In this document: positions 9,901 through 17,688 of the stretch, one piece after another
Numbering within the stretch: position 1 is the stretch's first letter
Layout of the letters: each line of letters opens with the position of its first letter
Source of the DNA: an uncultured Draconibacterium sp.
GTDB taxonomy: Bacteria > Bacteroidota > Bacteroidia > Bacteroidales > Prolixibacteraceae
Direction: 5' to 3'
Assembly (NCBI RefSeq): GCF_963676735.1
Contig: NZ_OY781464.1
Coordinates: 1,397,001-1,461,000 of the forward strand
DNA: 64,000 nucleotides
Translations under genes and position numbers: made by a program
Notes under the pieces: model-generated
Database searches by the model: none
The model's input: the letters and a program-made list of their open reading frames with translations, nothing else
What the model was told of the DNA's origin: nothing

Positions 9901-10805
9901 CCGAAATACCTGTTGCCGATAACCTGGAGGGAATAAACAACGTTTGTTTCGACCACACCGGACGATTGTATGTAACAGCAGGACGGCGCGCTGCAAATGG
10001 CGATAACGGTGGCGTATTTTACAGCGATGACTATGGTATAACCTGGACACAAATATTTGAAGCGCCGTTTATGGATAACTTTGATGTGTCGCCCTTCGAC
10101 CACAACCTGTTAGTTCTGTCTCAAGGCACATTGGCAAAGAATCCCGGCATTTTTGTGAGTCGCGACCGTGGCCTTACCTGGAGTAAAAACAACCGCACAA
10201 TGGGGCAACCCAATGTAATTACCCAGGTTGAATTTGATTTACACGACGAAACTACGCTTTGGCTTTCGGTAATGGGTAGTGGTTTTTATCGTGGCGATTT
10301 CCCTCAGGGTACAATATCGCGTAAAATTCGGGTTAGCCCCGGAACGGCCAAAATAAAAGTGGCTGCTACTTTACAACTGGAGCTTACTTTAAACGAAACA
10401 GCGGGGAACGTTATCTACAAATCGGCCAATGAAAGCATTGCTACTGTTACACAAGATGGTTTGGTAACCGGCCAAAAAGAGGGTGCAGTAAAAATTTGGG
10501 TAACTTCGGATGATGGCCGCTATTCGGATTTTGTGTATTTGGTGGTGAACAACATTACAAGCACAACACAGTTTGAAAAAAATGAAATTAAAGTATTCCC
10601 GAATCCGGCAATTGATAAGCTTTATTTTAGTGGCAATACCGATGATTTTCATTTTCAGTTATTTTCATCAACCGGGATGCTGCTGAAAGATATCCGAACA
10701 AATCAATCGCAGTCGGTTGATGTATCAGATTTGTCGGGCGGACTGTATGTATTTAAAATTGTTCAGAATAATCGTATCAGTTCAGGGAAAATTATCAAAA
10801 AGTAA
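6957..10805 (+). CDS. Large secreted Asp-box beta-propeller protein with T9SS sorting domain
   Basis: A 1282-residue protein of unknown activity. Visible order: signal peptide (1-19); a jelly-roll carbohydrate-binding-like domain (about 20-195, ending FYIDDVSLVKV); a fibronectin-like domain (about 200-280); a sortilin/GH74-like multi-bladed propeller (about 300-1115) with many Asp-box turns of the type S.DGG.nW (for example KSVDGGQNW, KTTDGGQSW, KSTDGGENW, SRDRGLTW); a bacterial Ig-like domain (about 1120-1200); and a T9SS type A sorting domain (VFPNPAIDKLYFSG ... GGLYVFKI). It is therefore exported by T9SS and cell-surface or free. Asp-box propellers occur in sialidases, GH74 endoglucanases and non-catalytic proteins. 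Close coupling to GH29 suggests a role on the same polymer: endo-enzyme or glycan binder. Confidence 0.75.
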   Translation: MKNLITFLFLALTLSVNAQSNLIPDGSFEEGVIDGDNSAYYKLNWETVWRIWPHMRFDYESENVNSGERALKLSYEVYTGSAENYQPTFRCEAFPPLEDASYRFSFYYKTDTDRSGETFDLRFSEGTQLSGNQNFANFSVPIEAAAKDGFVELAIEFQTGKEMAGFLPFIEVPWLDESAWFYIDDVSLVKVVDTPEAWGPTPENNAIGITTTTTLNWQSGKGAIAHNLYFGTSENELELLGDSLSSNFYDLNNLENESQYFWRVDEIDSVGVVATGEVWNFTTRTYYEEYMYKVKNERMESDSLITWKQFGPGNSGFVNFLRYHPTLPDVCITSPDMGNTYQTNDNGKSWYTIKDIDGDGSFYRLYDAFYSTKTAAFGIAIESSRLWTTSDTGRHWQNIKHCPWYDNDAEGNDTRSWYRKVSAVAIDPANDDTWYVGAGNFCRGQQQLWGSTKDANAENPRGVDSNNMGRIWKTSDAGETWTELTSGIDTKAQFSRIIVHPENSNMVFAGSNYGLYKSVDGGQNWTNIGEGKLDNNTIINMDYYYNAGTGKFVLYVADQVRYYPNGSSTRCDGGIFKSENNGNTWQNINGNIYLDINRLTGGVPYNYYLYIARWFGITVAEAQQQYPVKPVKALQYFNSINVDPSQENTLYLGFYDAQVQQSIIPGRLWKTTDGGQSWINMARDYATVWEADQSYWQERNNPVSDNVVTGHKPTNQQWGVNYPLRSLRYAAVNSRGDVMILYAHNTLLSTDGGATFKQVDETYTGNGNIMGTGNSNLPGQCLWQDKRLGEGVLYCGSGEHNLWRTTNDGSNGNQAAKFIEGTQESVFAVTTHPWDENTVYTTSMRQKDLDRIFKSTDGGENWVDWGKATEAEEWMRTNHLRIDPVNPDNMYFAVTEVAGSGGGSGTDGPDKDKEGGFHKSSNAGLSFAPSNAGMPAKVWVRDIEFDPRDDTRASLFVAAPWSQETGTHGGLFHSTNRGQSWTEIPVADNLEGINNVCFDHTGRLYVTAGRRAANGDNGGVFYSDDYGITWTQIFEAPFMDNFDVSPFDHNLLVLSQGTLAKNPGIFVSRDRGLTWSKNNRTMGQPNVITQVEFDLHDETTLWLSVMGSGFYRGDFPQGTISRKIRVSPGTAKIKVAATLQLELTLNETAGNVIYKSANESIATVTQDGLVTGQKEGAVKIWVTSDDGRYSDFVYLVVNNITSTTQFEKNEIKVFPNPAIDKLYFSGNTDDFHFQLFSSTGMLLKDIRTNQSQSVDVSDLSGGLYVFKIVQNNRISSGKIIKK

Positions 10806-10813
10806 GAATATAG

Positions 10814-10851
10814 AAAGAGGGGTATTTTTAAAAAAAAGCCCCTCTTTTTTT
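10814..10851. terminator. Strong bidirectional rho-independent terminator
   Basis: A perfect 9-bp stem AAAGAGGGG/CCCCTCTTT followed by a T run lies between the convergent Asp-box gene (+) and the PL8 lyase gene (-). The loop is A-rich, preceded by T's, so it can act on either strand. Confidence 0.85.
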
Positions 10852-10870
10852 ACCACAATTGTCAGCTGAT

Positions 10871-13800
10871 TTACAATTCCTTTAAAAGCACTTCGGCACT
10901 TAAACCATCTTTACACTCAAATTCAACAATAGTTTGGTTATTTGTAACTGAAATTATTCTCGCATTTTTCACTTTCGTTGTTTCCATTTCTTTCAGTTGT
11001 TTTTCTATTTTCCATTCTCCATTTAAAGTAATTTGCACCTTGTTAGGGCGGCTGGGCCAAAAGAACCATTCTTTTTCGTAAATCGAAAGCTCGGTGCGGC
11101 TTCCGTCGGGTAACAGATCGTCTTGTCCGTCGTAAATATTTAAATCCGGATCGGCTACTGCTAAAATAAGCTGTCCCTTGCTTTCCTTTACCGCGAAAGT
11201 GGCTTGTTTGTTAATCGATGTAATCGGACCATTCTTAAAGATTAATCCAGCTTTTTTGTAAACCGCGTAAGCCGTAACTTTTTCTGAAGGTATTTTAACA
11301 ATGTGTGCGTTTTCATCAGCCTGGATAACTGATACCGGCGCATTTTTAACCAGGCTATTCATTTCCTTTTCTGAAGTATTGGCGACAAGAAGGTATTGAT
11401 AAGCGGCATTCTTTGGAGCTTTGCCGTGTTTGATAAAAGCACAGGCAAAATCGCCCGAAACTTCGCCTTTGTTTTGGAACTGCGGGTTGGTTTGTGTGCT
11501 TTTAATAAGCAGAAATTCTGTGTCCTTCATTGCTAAAAATCCGGTTCCCCGATTGTCAATAACCCAACTGTTTTTTGATGCATGCTTCTCAAAGGGGAAG
11601 GTGTTTACCGGGCCTTCCCACGAGGTAGTTATTTTCTCCGACTTAGCTTTTAATGCTGTTTGAAAAAGGGTGGTTTCTACATCGTAATCTGTTAAGTTGC
11701 TTGTAATATTTGTTCCGATGCAAAGTACTTTATTACCGAAGAAAAAATAGGATTTTTTGCCTGTAAAGCCTTGTAAGTTAAACTTATCGTGGCCTTTATA
11801 CTGAAAGACGCTAACACCAATTCCGTAAGTGGTTTCAACGCCACCGGCAAATGCCTGGTCGCTAAACAGGTATTCGCCGCCTTCATCGCGCACCTGTCCG
11901 GGGTCTGTAAGCATTTTTTCATAAGGCAAACGTACGCTGGTAACTCCCGGCCATCGGCGAAAATCGTAGCCTTCGTGCCAGTAGCCTTCTTCCGGTGTCT
12001 GGCTGTCGAGGCTTTCCGGGTACGAAACGTCAAGATAACCGTTGGCAATAAAAAGCGGGAATCCAAAATACGATTTTCCCCAGCTTTCAAAAGGATACAC
12101 GTATTTTGAGTGGGTTCGCAGCGCAATCATCCAGTCGTCGGCCTGACGGTTTAGGGTTACGCACGAATAGGGTAGTTGAGTGATTTGATCATAAGTGTAC
12201 GGCGCAGTATTTGTCATTTGTGCGTTTGTTTTTTTCTTCCAGAAGTCGTGGTTTTCTACCCGGTCGCCTGAATACTTTTGGAGCATGTCGTTGTACAAGG
12301 CTCCCATTTCTGTATCGAAAGCTGGTGCAGAGCAGGCCAGCACAGCCGGAATGGTATAGAATTCGCGGGGCAAACCATAATTTTCAAACCGAATATTGGC
12401 AAAGGCTTTTGGTGCCATCAGGTTATCGGTAAAAAGGCAGGCCATCAGTTTTTTTGTAACTTTTTTCATGCGCTGGAAGGCTGCTTCTGTTGCGGCATAT
12501 TGTGTGCCCGAAAGCAAATAGCCTGCTGCTACACCCCCATAAACCGCCCGTCCACCATAACCAAAAGCATGGCCGGCATGGTGGAAAAAAGTTCCGTCGG
12601 GTTTATAGGTTTCATCAAGTGCGTTGGCATATGCCGTAATAATATTTGAATAGTACGAACTAAAATGTTTAATGTCGCGGGCTTTCTCTGGTGAATCGGG
12701 CTGCATAAGTGCAACCAGCAATTTTTGCGGAACCAGACCTTGTATTTCGTCGGCATTGGCGGCTTTACGTCCTTTAATTTCGTACACATATTCTTCGTTA
12801 TATACCTGGTTAAAAGCATAAAACCAACGACAAATTTCAATGGCTTTTTCCAACCTGCCGTGTTTTTCCAACACATCGCGCATCAGGTAAAATGCCGGTG
12901 CCTGTTCACGAATGATGTAGGAATAATGGTGTATCCAGCCCAAACCTTCACCGGTGTCAAAACCCTGGTCAACAGCATAATCAAACAGGTTGATAAACAT
13001 TTTCTCCAGTTCGGCTTTAATGGTGGGCGAGTTGGTATAGCTATACAATTTTGCCATATCCAGCAAGGTGTAGCCAAACTCTGGTCGCCATTTTTTAATT
13101 CCTTCAAATTTTTCTTTTGAAGTGCCCGGAAGCTCAGTAAAATAATCGCCAATAATCCGGTTGTAAATCAGTGGCCGGCCATAAATGGCGTCACCATCGC
13201 GGGTAATGTCAAAAGCCTCATAATCCTGCCTTATTTTTTCAATTTTGTCATCGGTGTATTTGGCTTTCTCGTGCTCCGGAAAAAAGATGTCGTTTACATT
13301 TTGTTCCAGTTTTCGAAAGTCGGCAAAGGTTTCTTCCGTTAGCGGTTCAAGCTTAAAAGTTGGTCGATACTTGCTGAATTCGTACAACAAATGCGGGTAC
13401 TGAGCAACCAGTCGCGGATGCCGGTCGATTTCAGGTAGCTGTGGGTTGGCCTGCACTGTTCTGGGATTCATGGTTATGGAAGTGCCCATCATATCAAAAT
13501 AAAAAGTGCCGGAGCCACTTGCCGGTGCGTTAATGGTTACGCGGTTCATCTCTTCGTTTGGAACGCCGCGCATATCGCCACGGTCGTAGCCAACAGCGCA
13601 GGTTCGCCAGCCTGTAAAATTCAGGTTGAAATCAAATTCGCAGTCTACTAACTCGTTGCGACCAAACTGAATACGTATGCGTTGTTGACTGGCTTTTTCG
13701 TTATAAATGTAGATAAAGAAACCGCGCGGTGGCTCTAATACCGGATTGCTTACAGAACCACCATGTCCATCGGCAAGTTTCGAGAGATCAGTAACTATGG

Positions 13801-14041
13801 CCTGCTGATGATAGCCAATTTCTGTATTAAAAATTAGTCGGTCATTACCCTGCCATTCCCACTTCAATGCTGAATTTCCATATTTAAAACGCTTCGCATC
13901 TATTGATACTTTCCCAGTTGCTTTTAAGTAAGTTGGCAATTCTTCAAAGTCTTCCATTACTTTAAACGGAGCTACTTGGGCAAACAGTTGTGTAAAAGCA
14001 AATAGGCTAGAAAATAGTAAAGTTGATATCAGGTATTTCAT
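10871..14041 (-). CDS. PL8 polysaccharide lyase, chondroitin sulfate ABC lyase family
   Basis: A 1056-residue protein with a signal peptide (MKYLISTLLFSSLFAFTQLFAQ). Residues about 25-200 are the jelly-roll N-terminal domain of chondroitin ABC lyases (VMEDFEELP..., GTFYFDMMG), 210-600 the alpha/alpha toroid, and 610-1056 the central and C-terminal beta-sandwich domains. The catalytic set can be placed: His488 and Tyr495 (HHAGHAFGY, spaced as in Proteus chondroitinase ABC I), Arg559 (YGLPREF) and Glu652 (PFESWG). Length matches that family rather than the shorter hyaluronate or chondroitin AC lyases. It cleaves glucuronate-(1,3)-hexosamine polymers by beta-elimination, giving unsaturated products for the GH88 at 21986. 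The sulfatase upstream on the same strand is probably co-transcribed. Confidence 0.9.
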   Translation of the reverse strand: MKYLISTLLFSSLFAFTQLFAQVAPFKVMEDFEELPTYLKATGKVSIDAKRFKYGNSALKWEWQGNDRLIFNTEIGYHQQAIVTDLSKLADGHGGSVSNPVLEPPRGFFIYIYNEKASQQRIRIQFGRNELVDCEFDFNLNFTGWRTCAVGYDRGDMRGVPNEEMNRVTINAPASGSGTFYFDMMGTSITMNPRTVQANPQLPEIDRHPRLVAQYPHLLYEFSKYRPTFKLEPLTEETFADFRKLEQNVNDIFFPEHEKAKYTDDKIEKIRQDYEAFDITRDGDAIYGRPLIYNRIIGDYFTELPGTSKEKFEGIKKWRPEFGYTLLDMAKLYSYTNSPTIKAELEKMFINLFDYAVDQGFDTGEGLGWIHHYSYIIREQAPAFYLMRDVLEKHGRLEKAIEICRWFYAFNQVYNEEYVYEIKGRKAANADEIQGLVPQKLLVALMQPDSPEKARDIKHFSSYYSNIITAYANALDETYKPDGTFFHHAGHAFGYGGRAVYGGVAAGYLLSGTQYAATEAAFQRMKKVTKKLMACLFTDNLMAPKAFANIRFENYGLPREFYTIPAVLACSAPAFDTEMGALYNDMLQKYSGDRVENHDFWKKKTNAQMTNTAPYTYDQITQLPYSCVTLNRQADDWMIALRTHSKYVYPFESWGKSYFGFPLFIANGYLDVSYPESLDSQTPEEGYWHEGYDFRRWPGVTSVRLPYEKMLTDPGQVRDEGGEYLFSDQAFAGGVETTYGIGVSVFQYKGHDKFNLQGFTGKKSYFFFGNKVLCIGTNITSNLTDYDVETTLFQTALKAKSEKITTSWEGPVNTFPFEKHASKNSWVIDNRGTGFLAMKDTEFLLIKSTQTNPQFQNKGEVSGDFACAFIKHGKAPKNAAYQYLLVANTSEKEMNSLVKNAPVSVIQADENAHIVKIPSEKVTAYAVYKKAGLIFKNGPITSINKQATFAVKESKGQLILAVADPDLNIYDGQDDLLPDGSRTELSIYEKEWFFWPSRPNKVQITLNGEWKIEKQLKEMETTKVKNARIISVTNNQTIVEFECKDGLSAEVLLKEL

Positions 14042-14225
14042 TTTATAGGTCTTTGGTCCTGAAAGGACAATTTATTTCAGCCCAAGGAAACACCTTGGGT
14101 ACAATTGATTAATATTTAATGCGGGCTGAAAGTCCAGCTGATTTTAGTTGCCCTTGCAGGGTGCAGTTTATTTATTATCAATGCGCCGGACGTTGCCCGG
14201 GGCTGAATTAAATAAGGCTTTCAGC
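14042..14225. repeat. Cluster of short palindromes in the sulfatase-PL8 gap (REP-like)
   Basis: The 184-bp gap contains several compact hairpins: GTCCT-gaa-AGGAC (14056-14068), CCCAAGG/CCTTGGG (14081-14099) and AGGCT-ttc-AGCCT near the end (about 14213-14225), plus TTCAGCCC (14077) and its complement GGGCTGAA (14123). It is more GC-rich than neighbouring gaps. The repeated TTCAGCCC/GGGCTGAA theme suggests a dispersed intergenic repeat; it might also attenuate or stabilise the sulfatase-PL8 transcript. Assignment to a named repeat family is not possible here. Confidence 0.5.
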
Positions 14226-15761
14226 CTATTTGTTATAGTTCAAAAAATCCGAACAAATGTTATCGGTGTACCATTTGTCGTTGGTCGATTTAAGCAGGTG
14301 TTCTAATTCTGTTTTTAATTCCGGGCCGTTTTTAACATTAGTAAAAGGGATTCGGTTTAGTTGGTTTGGATCTTTTATATTATCGTAACCGTAAACTTCG
14401 GTTTGGCCGTCCTCATTAAGCAAAACAACCAAAGTTTGATTGCCCGTATACACTCCGCGCGATTTATAATCGATATAGAGTGCAGCTGTGGGTTTTTTCT
14501 GGCTGCCAGGTTTCGAAATGGCGTCAGCATAGTTTGCTCCTTGCACTTCTGACGGAATTTTTTCTTCCAGGCCCACCATACCCAAAATAGTTGGCATAAC
14601 ATCGGGTACACTTAAAATTAAATCCTCAACACGGTGTTCTAATTTATCGCCCCATTTTACAATAAACGGAATATTAAAAGCTTCCGTTTCAGGGTAAGGT
14701 TTGCCTTGGTGTCCATGACTTCCCAACATCTCGCCGTGGTCAGACGAAAAGCAAATGATGGTATTTTTATGCAGGTTTAGCTCTTCCAGTTTGTTAAGTA
14801 CCATGCCAATAAAATGGTCAACGGCACTAACGTTGGCAAAATAATAAGCTGCATAATCGCCTGCTTCGTGGTCGGCATTTTTATGTGTCAGCAATTCTCC
14901 CAGCTCAACCACTCCATTGTTGGTGTATTGGTTGTAAAACTGCATGTAGGTGCTTTCTTCCGTCCACGGGTTGTGTGGCGGATTTAACGACCAAATCATA
15001 AAAAATGGTTTATCCGGATCGCGTTGCTTACGGTTGTTTTCCAGATATTCTACAATCTTTTCCGATTCAATTTCTGCTGAAAATCGTTTAGGCATATACA
15101 ATTCGCCATCTTTTTTGCCCTCAATTGCTCCAGGGTCGTTCGAAAACACACGCGGGTTAAAATGCTCATCTTTCAAAGCCTGGAAAAAATAATCTATTCC
15201 ATGACGATCGGGACCAGGAGGAACATAAGTGTCGTAACGGTTTAATAAATGGCCACCGGGCTCTTCCAAACTTCCCACATAATTTCCGTCTTTGTCAAAA
15301 AGTGGTTCGGTTTTTTGCCAGTGGCATTTCCCAAAATACGACACATTGTACCCCGCTTCAGCAAAAACATCGGTAATACAAACAGCATCGGTGCGCAGCT
15401 GTACTTCCCGATCGGCTCTGCAGTTGGAAGTTAAACCATTAAGGTCGGGGTACAAACCAGATAAAAGCATTCCGCGATAAGGGCTGCACAGGGGGAAATT
15501 ACTTACGGCACGACTAAAAACAACACCTTGCTTGGCTAGTTTGTCCAGATTGGGTGTGCTTACAGGGTCTGGTTGCCCTTGCAAATGTTTGGCATTATCG
15601 CCCTGCGACCAAAAGCCAAGGCTGTAGCTTCTGAACTGATCGGGAAAAATAAAGATTACATTGGGTTGTTCTTGTCTTGTGTGTTTGTGCGAACACGATA
15701 AAAATGAAATAGTAAATATTAGGGTTACAAGTGTTAGTTTTAGGTATTGCATGTGTTTCAA
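14226..15761 (-). CDS. S1 sulfatase lipoprotein of the glycosaminoglycan cluster
   Basis: Up to 511 residues; start at 15761 or the in-frame ATG at 15752, both leaving a lipoprotein signal ending FLSC (Cys23). The formylglycine motif is C92-S-P-Y-R, with calcium-site Asp41 (FIFPDQ) and SSDHGEMLGSHG downstream, so it is a type I sulfatase (S1). The variant CSPYRG followed by a Tyr is less usual than the CxPSR of the other seven sulfatases in the window. It lies upstream of the PL8 gene on the same strand, as chondroitin sulfatases often do in Bacteroides, so removal of 4-O or 6-O sulfate from chondroitin-type glycans is the best inference. Confidence 0.9.
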   Translation of the reverse strand: MKHMQYLKLTLVTLIFTISFLSCSHKHTRQEQPNVIFIFPDQFRSYSLGFWSQGDNAKHLQGQPDPVSTPNLDKLAKQGVVFSRAVSNFPLCSPYRGMLLSGLYPDLNGLTSNCRADREVQLRTDAVCITDVFAEAGYNVSYFGKCHWQKTEPLFDKDGNYVGSLEEPGGHLLNRYDTYVPPGPDRHGIDYFFQALKDEHFNPRVFSNDPGAIEGKKDGELYMPKRFSAEIESEKIVEYLENNRKQRDPDKPFFMIWSLNPPHNPWTEESTYMQFYNQYTNNGVVELGELLTHKNADHEAGDYAAYYFANVSAVDHFIGMVLNKLEELNLHKNTIICFSSDHGEMLGSHGHQGKPYPETEAFNIPFIVKWGDKLEHRVEDLILSVPDVMPTILGMVGLEEKIPSEVQGANYADAISKPGSQKKPTAALYIDYKSRGVYTGNQTLVVLLNEDGQTEVYGYDNIKDPNQLNRIPFTNVKNGPELKTELEHLLKSTNDKWYTDNICSDFLNYNK

Positions 15762-15779
15762 TTAATTTAAATGTTATTG

Positions 15780-15787
15780 CAAAGATA
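15780..15787 (-). promoter_or_regulatory. Candidate -7 promoter box for the sulfatase-PL8 operon
   Basis: On the minus strand, TATCTTTG fits TAnnTTTG and lies about 20 bp upstream of the sulfatase start. No clear -33 element was found. Confidence 0.4.
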
Positions 15788-15962
15788 TTGGATACAGGTA
15801 TTTTTTTAGGTGTGTAATTGTTCAAAAAGTGGGTAGGATTATGCAGGTGAATATTGCCTTTTTGAATGTAAGTTTAAGCTGTATAGGTTGTTACGTATTT
15901 TTTTTCTGCTTGCCTTTTTCTGCTTGCAGCTTTGTACTTCTAAATTCAGCAAAACAATTATC

Positions 15963-15970
15963 TATTTTTG
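15963..15970 (+). promoter_or_regulatory. Candidate -7 promoter box for the beta-helix lipoprotein
   Basis: TATTTTTG matches TAnnTTTG 26 bp upstream of ATG 15997. Together with the box at 15780-15787 it makes the 235-bp region a divergent promoter between the sulfatase-PL8 operon and this gene. Confidence 0.4.
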
Positions 15971-15996
15971 TTTGATAAACGTAATCAACTGCAGCT

Positions 15997-17667
15997 ATGA
16001 AAAAAACTTCACAACTACTGCTCCCTCTTGCTTTGTTTCTTATGGCTTGTGCATGTAAACAAAATACAACAACCGATGCAACACAAGCAAAATTGTTAAC
16101 TGATTTTATTGAAAACGGCAGTAAAAGTATTTTGCCCGACTTTTCGTATGCCGGTTATGCTTATGGCGAGAAAGAAGTGCCAACAATTAAAGGTCCGGTT
16201 TTTCGCGTTGAAGACTACGGAGCGATAGCTGATGACAGTATTGATGATACCGAGGCAATACAAAAGGCTGTTGATGCAGCGGGAAAAGCCGGCGGGGGAG
16301 TGGTATTATTTCCGAAAGGCCAATTTGATGTGAATAGCGACACAACCTGTCAGGATATTATCAGAATTAATTACAGCAACATTGTTATGCGCGGTGCAGG
16401 AATGGAGAGCGATGGAACGATTATTCACAGCCACACTCCAACCACGCAGACAGAGGAAAATTCGCCCTGGTTATCGCCTTTTGTTTTTCACACTGGTTTG
16501 AGCTTACAAAGCACCAACAATTTTTTTGACATTGATGAATTGCCCGTTTATTCAAAACTTATGAAGGATGCGCCAAAAGGCGAAAATGTGCTTGAATTGG
16601 CACAAACCAAAGGTTTAAAGGCCGGCGATATTTTGGTGGTAGCCATGCGAAATACGAGTGATGAGGGCGATTTAATGCACCACCTGATGGCTCCCCTGAA
16701 GTTTGATCATTTTATGAGCAGCTACCTGAACGCAGGCAAGAACCGCAGGCCATCATTTCAGTATTTCCTTGAGATTGACAAAATACTTTCGGATACAGAA
16801 GTGCAAATGAAACAAGCCATGCGCCGCGATATTTTAACACAGTTTGAAGCTTTTGTTTGCCGTGTTCCAATGCTTAAAAATGTGGGAATAGAGCATTTTC
16901 GGTTTGAATGTGATTACCAGGGCGGGTACAAGCACCACTTAACCCGCGAACATGATTATGGTTGGGGGGCCGTTTGCCTGCAGCGCGTTGCACATGGCTG
17001 GATACGTAACTTGCACATCAACAATTACGTGCAAACCACGCACCTTGTTAACAGCCGCAATATTAGCATATCGGCTATTACGCTTACCGGTTACGATGGG
17101 CATTATGGCCCCAAAATGTACCACTCAAGCGATAACCTGGTTTATAACATTGATGTGCAGGCAAAATATACGCATGGCCCGGGCCTGGAGGGCTGTTGTT
17201 TTGGAAATGTGTACCGCAAAATAAATCACACTCACCCGGTTCCTGTTGATTTGCATGGAATTGGAGGCGCTGATTTTTCGCCGCCTGCCTACAATCTATA
17301 CGAGGAATGCACAAACCTGACCCGAATGGCCGGAGGTGGTGCCCCGGAAAATATTCCGCATGCCAGCGAGTACAATACCTTTTGGGGCTTGAAAATGGCA
17401 GGCTTCGACGATGATGGGTACAACGAGCTGTTTTATTCATGGATATGGCGCGATCCAAAGCGATTTAAAAATGAATTTCATATCGACTGCCATAAGCAAT
17501 ACCTGCGCTCCATTTTGGTAGGTATTCATCATCCCGAAAAAACTTTAAGCATTGAGCACAACACCGAAGACCGGGCCGACGAATGGATTTATGTGGAGGG
17601 CTTGAATGAGAATATGAATTTACCATCGCTTTACGAAACACAGTTGGCCTTGCGACTGAAAAAGTAA
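15997..17667 (+). CDS. Right-handed beta-helix lipoprotein, pectate-lyase-like fold
   Basis: A 556-residue protein with lipobox LMAC (Cys18). The pectate-lyase-3 entry motif is clear: RVEDYGAIADDSIDDTEAIQ at about 70-90, then GGGVVLFPKGQF, and later helix coils (VCLQRVAHGWIRNLHINN, NISISAITLTGYDG). Proteins of this fold act as lyases, hydrolases or epimerases on uronic-acid polymers; none of the named families could be assigned. It sits inside the PL8/GH88 cluster under its own promoter, next to the regulator, and ends 21 bp from the convergent HTCS gene. His, Tyr and Lys/Arg residues are numerous in the central coils (KHHLTREHDYG) and could form an active site. A second uronate-directed lyase acting on the same glycan is an inference. 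Confidence 0.75.
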   Translation: MKKTSQLLLPLALFLMACACKQNTTTDATQAKLLTDFIENGSKSILPDFSYAGYAYGEKEVPTIKGPVFRVEDYGAIADDSIDDTEAIQKAVDAAGKAGGGVVLFPKGQFDVNSDTTCQDIIRINYSNIVMRGAGMESDGTIIHSHTPTTQTEENSPWLSPFVFHTGLSLQSTNNFFDIDELPVYSKLMKDAPKGENVLELAQTKGLKAGDILVVAMRNTSDEGDLMHHLMAPLKFDHFMSSYLNAGKNRRPSFQYFLEIDKILSDTEVQMKQAMRRDILTQFEAFVCRVPMLKNVGIEHFRFECDYQGGYKHHLTREHDYGWGAVCLQRVAHGWIRNLHINNYVQTTHLVNSRNISISAITLTGYDGHYGPKMYHSSDNLVYNIDVQAKYTHGPGLEGCCFGNVYRKINHTHPVPVDLHGIGGADFSPPAYNLYEECTNLTRMAGGGAPENIPHASEYNTFWGLKMAGFDDDGYNELFYSWIWRDPKRFKNEFHIDCHKQYLRSILVGIHHPEKTLSIEHNTEDRADEWIYVEGLNENMNLPSLYETQLALRLKK

Positions 17668-17688
17668 TTTGGGAAGCAAACCCTGATT

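Noticed and set aside
15997..17667. Classification of the beta-helix lipoprotein as a pectate lyase
   Set aside because: Only the general fold motif is visible; no PL1/PL3/PL9 active-site signature, and context is not pectin.
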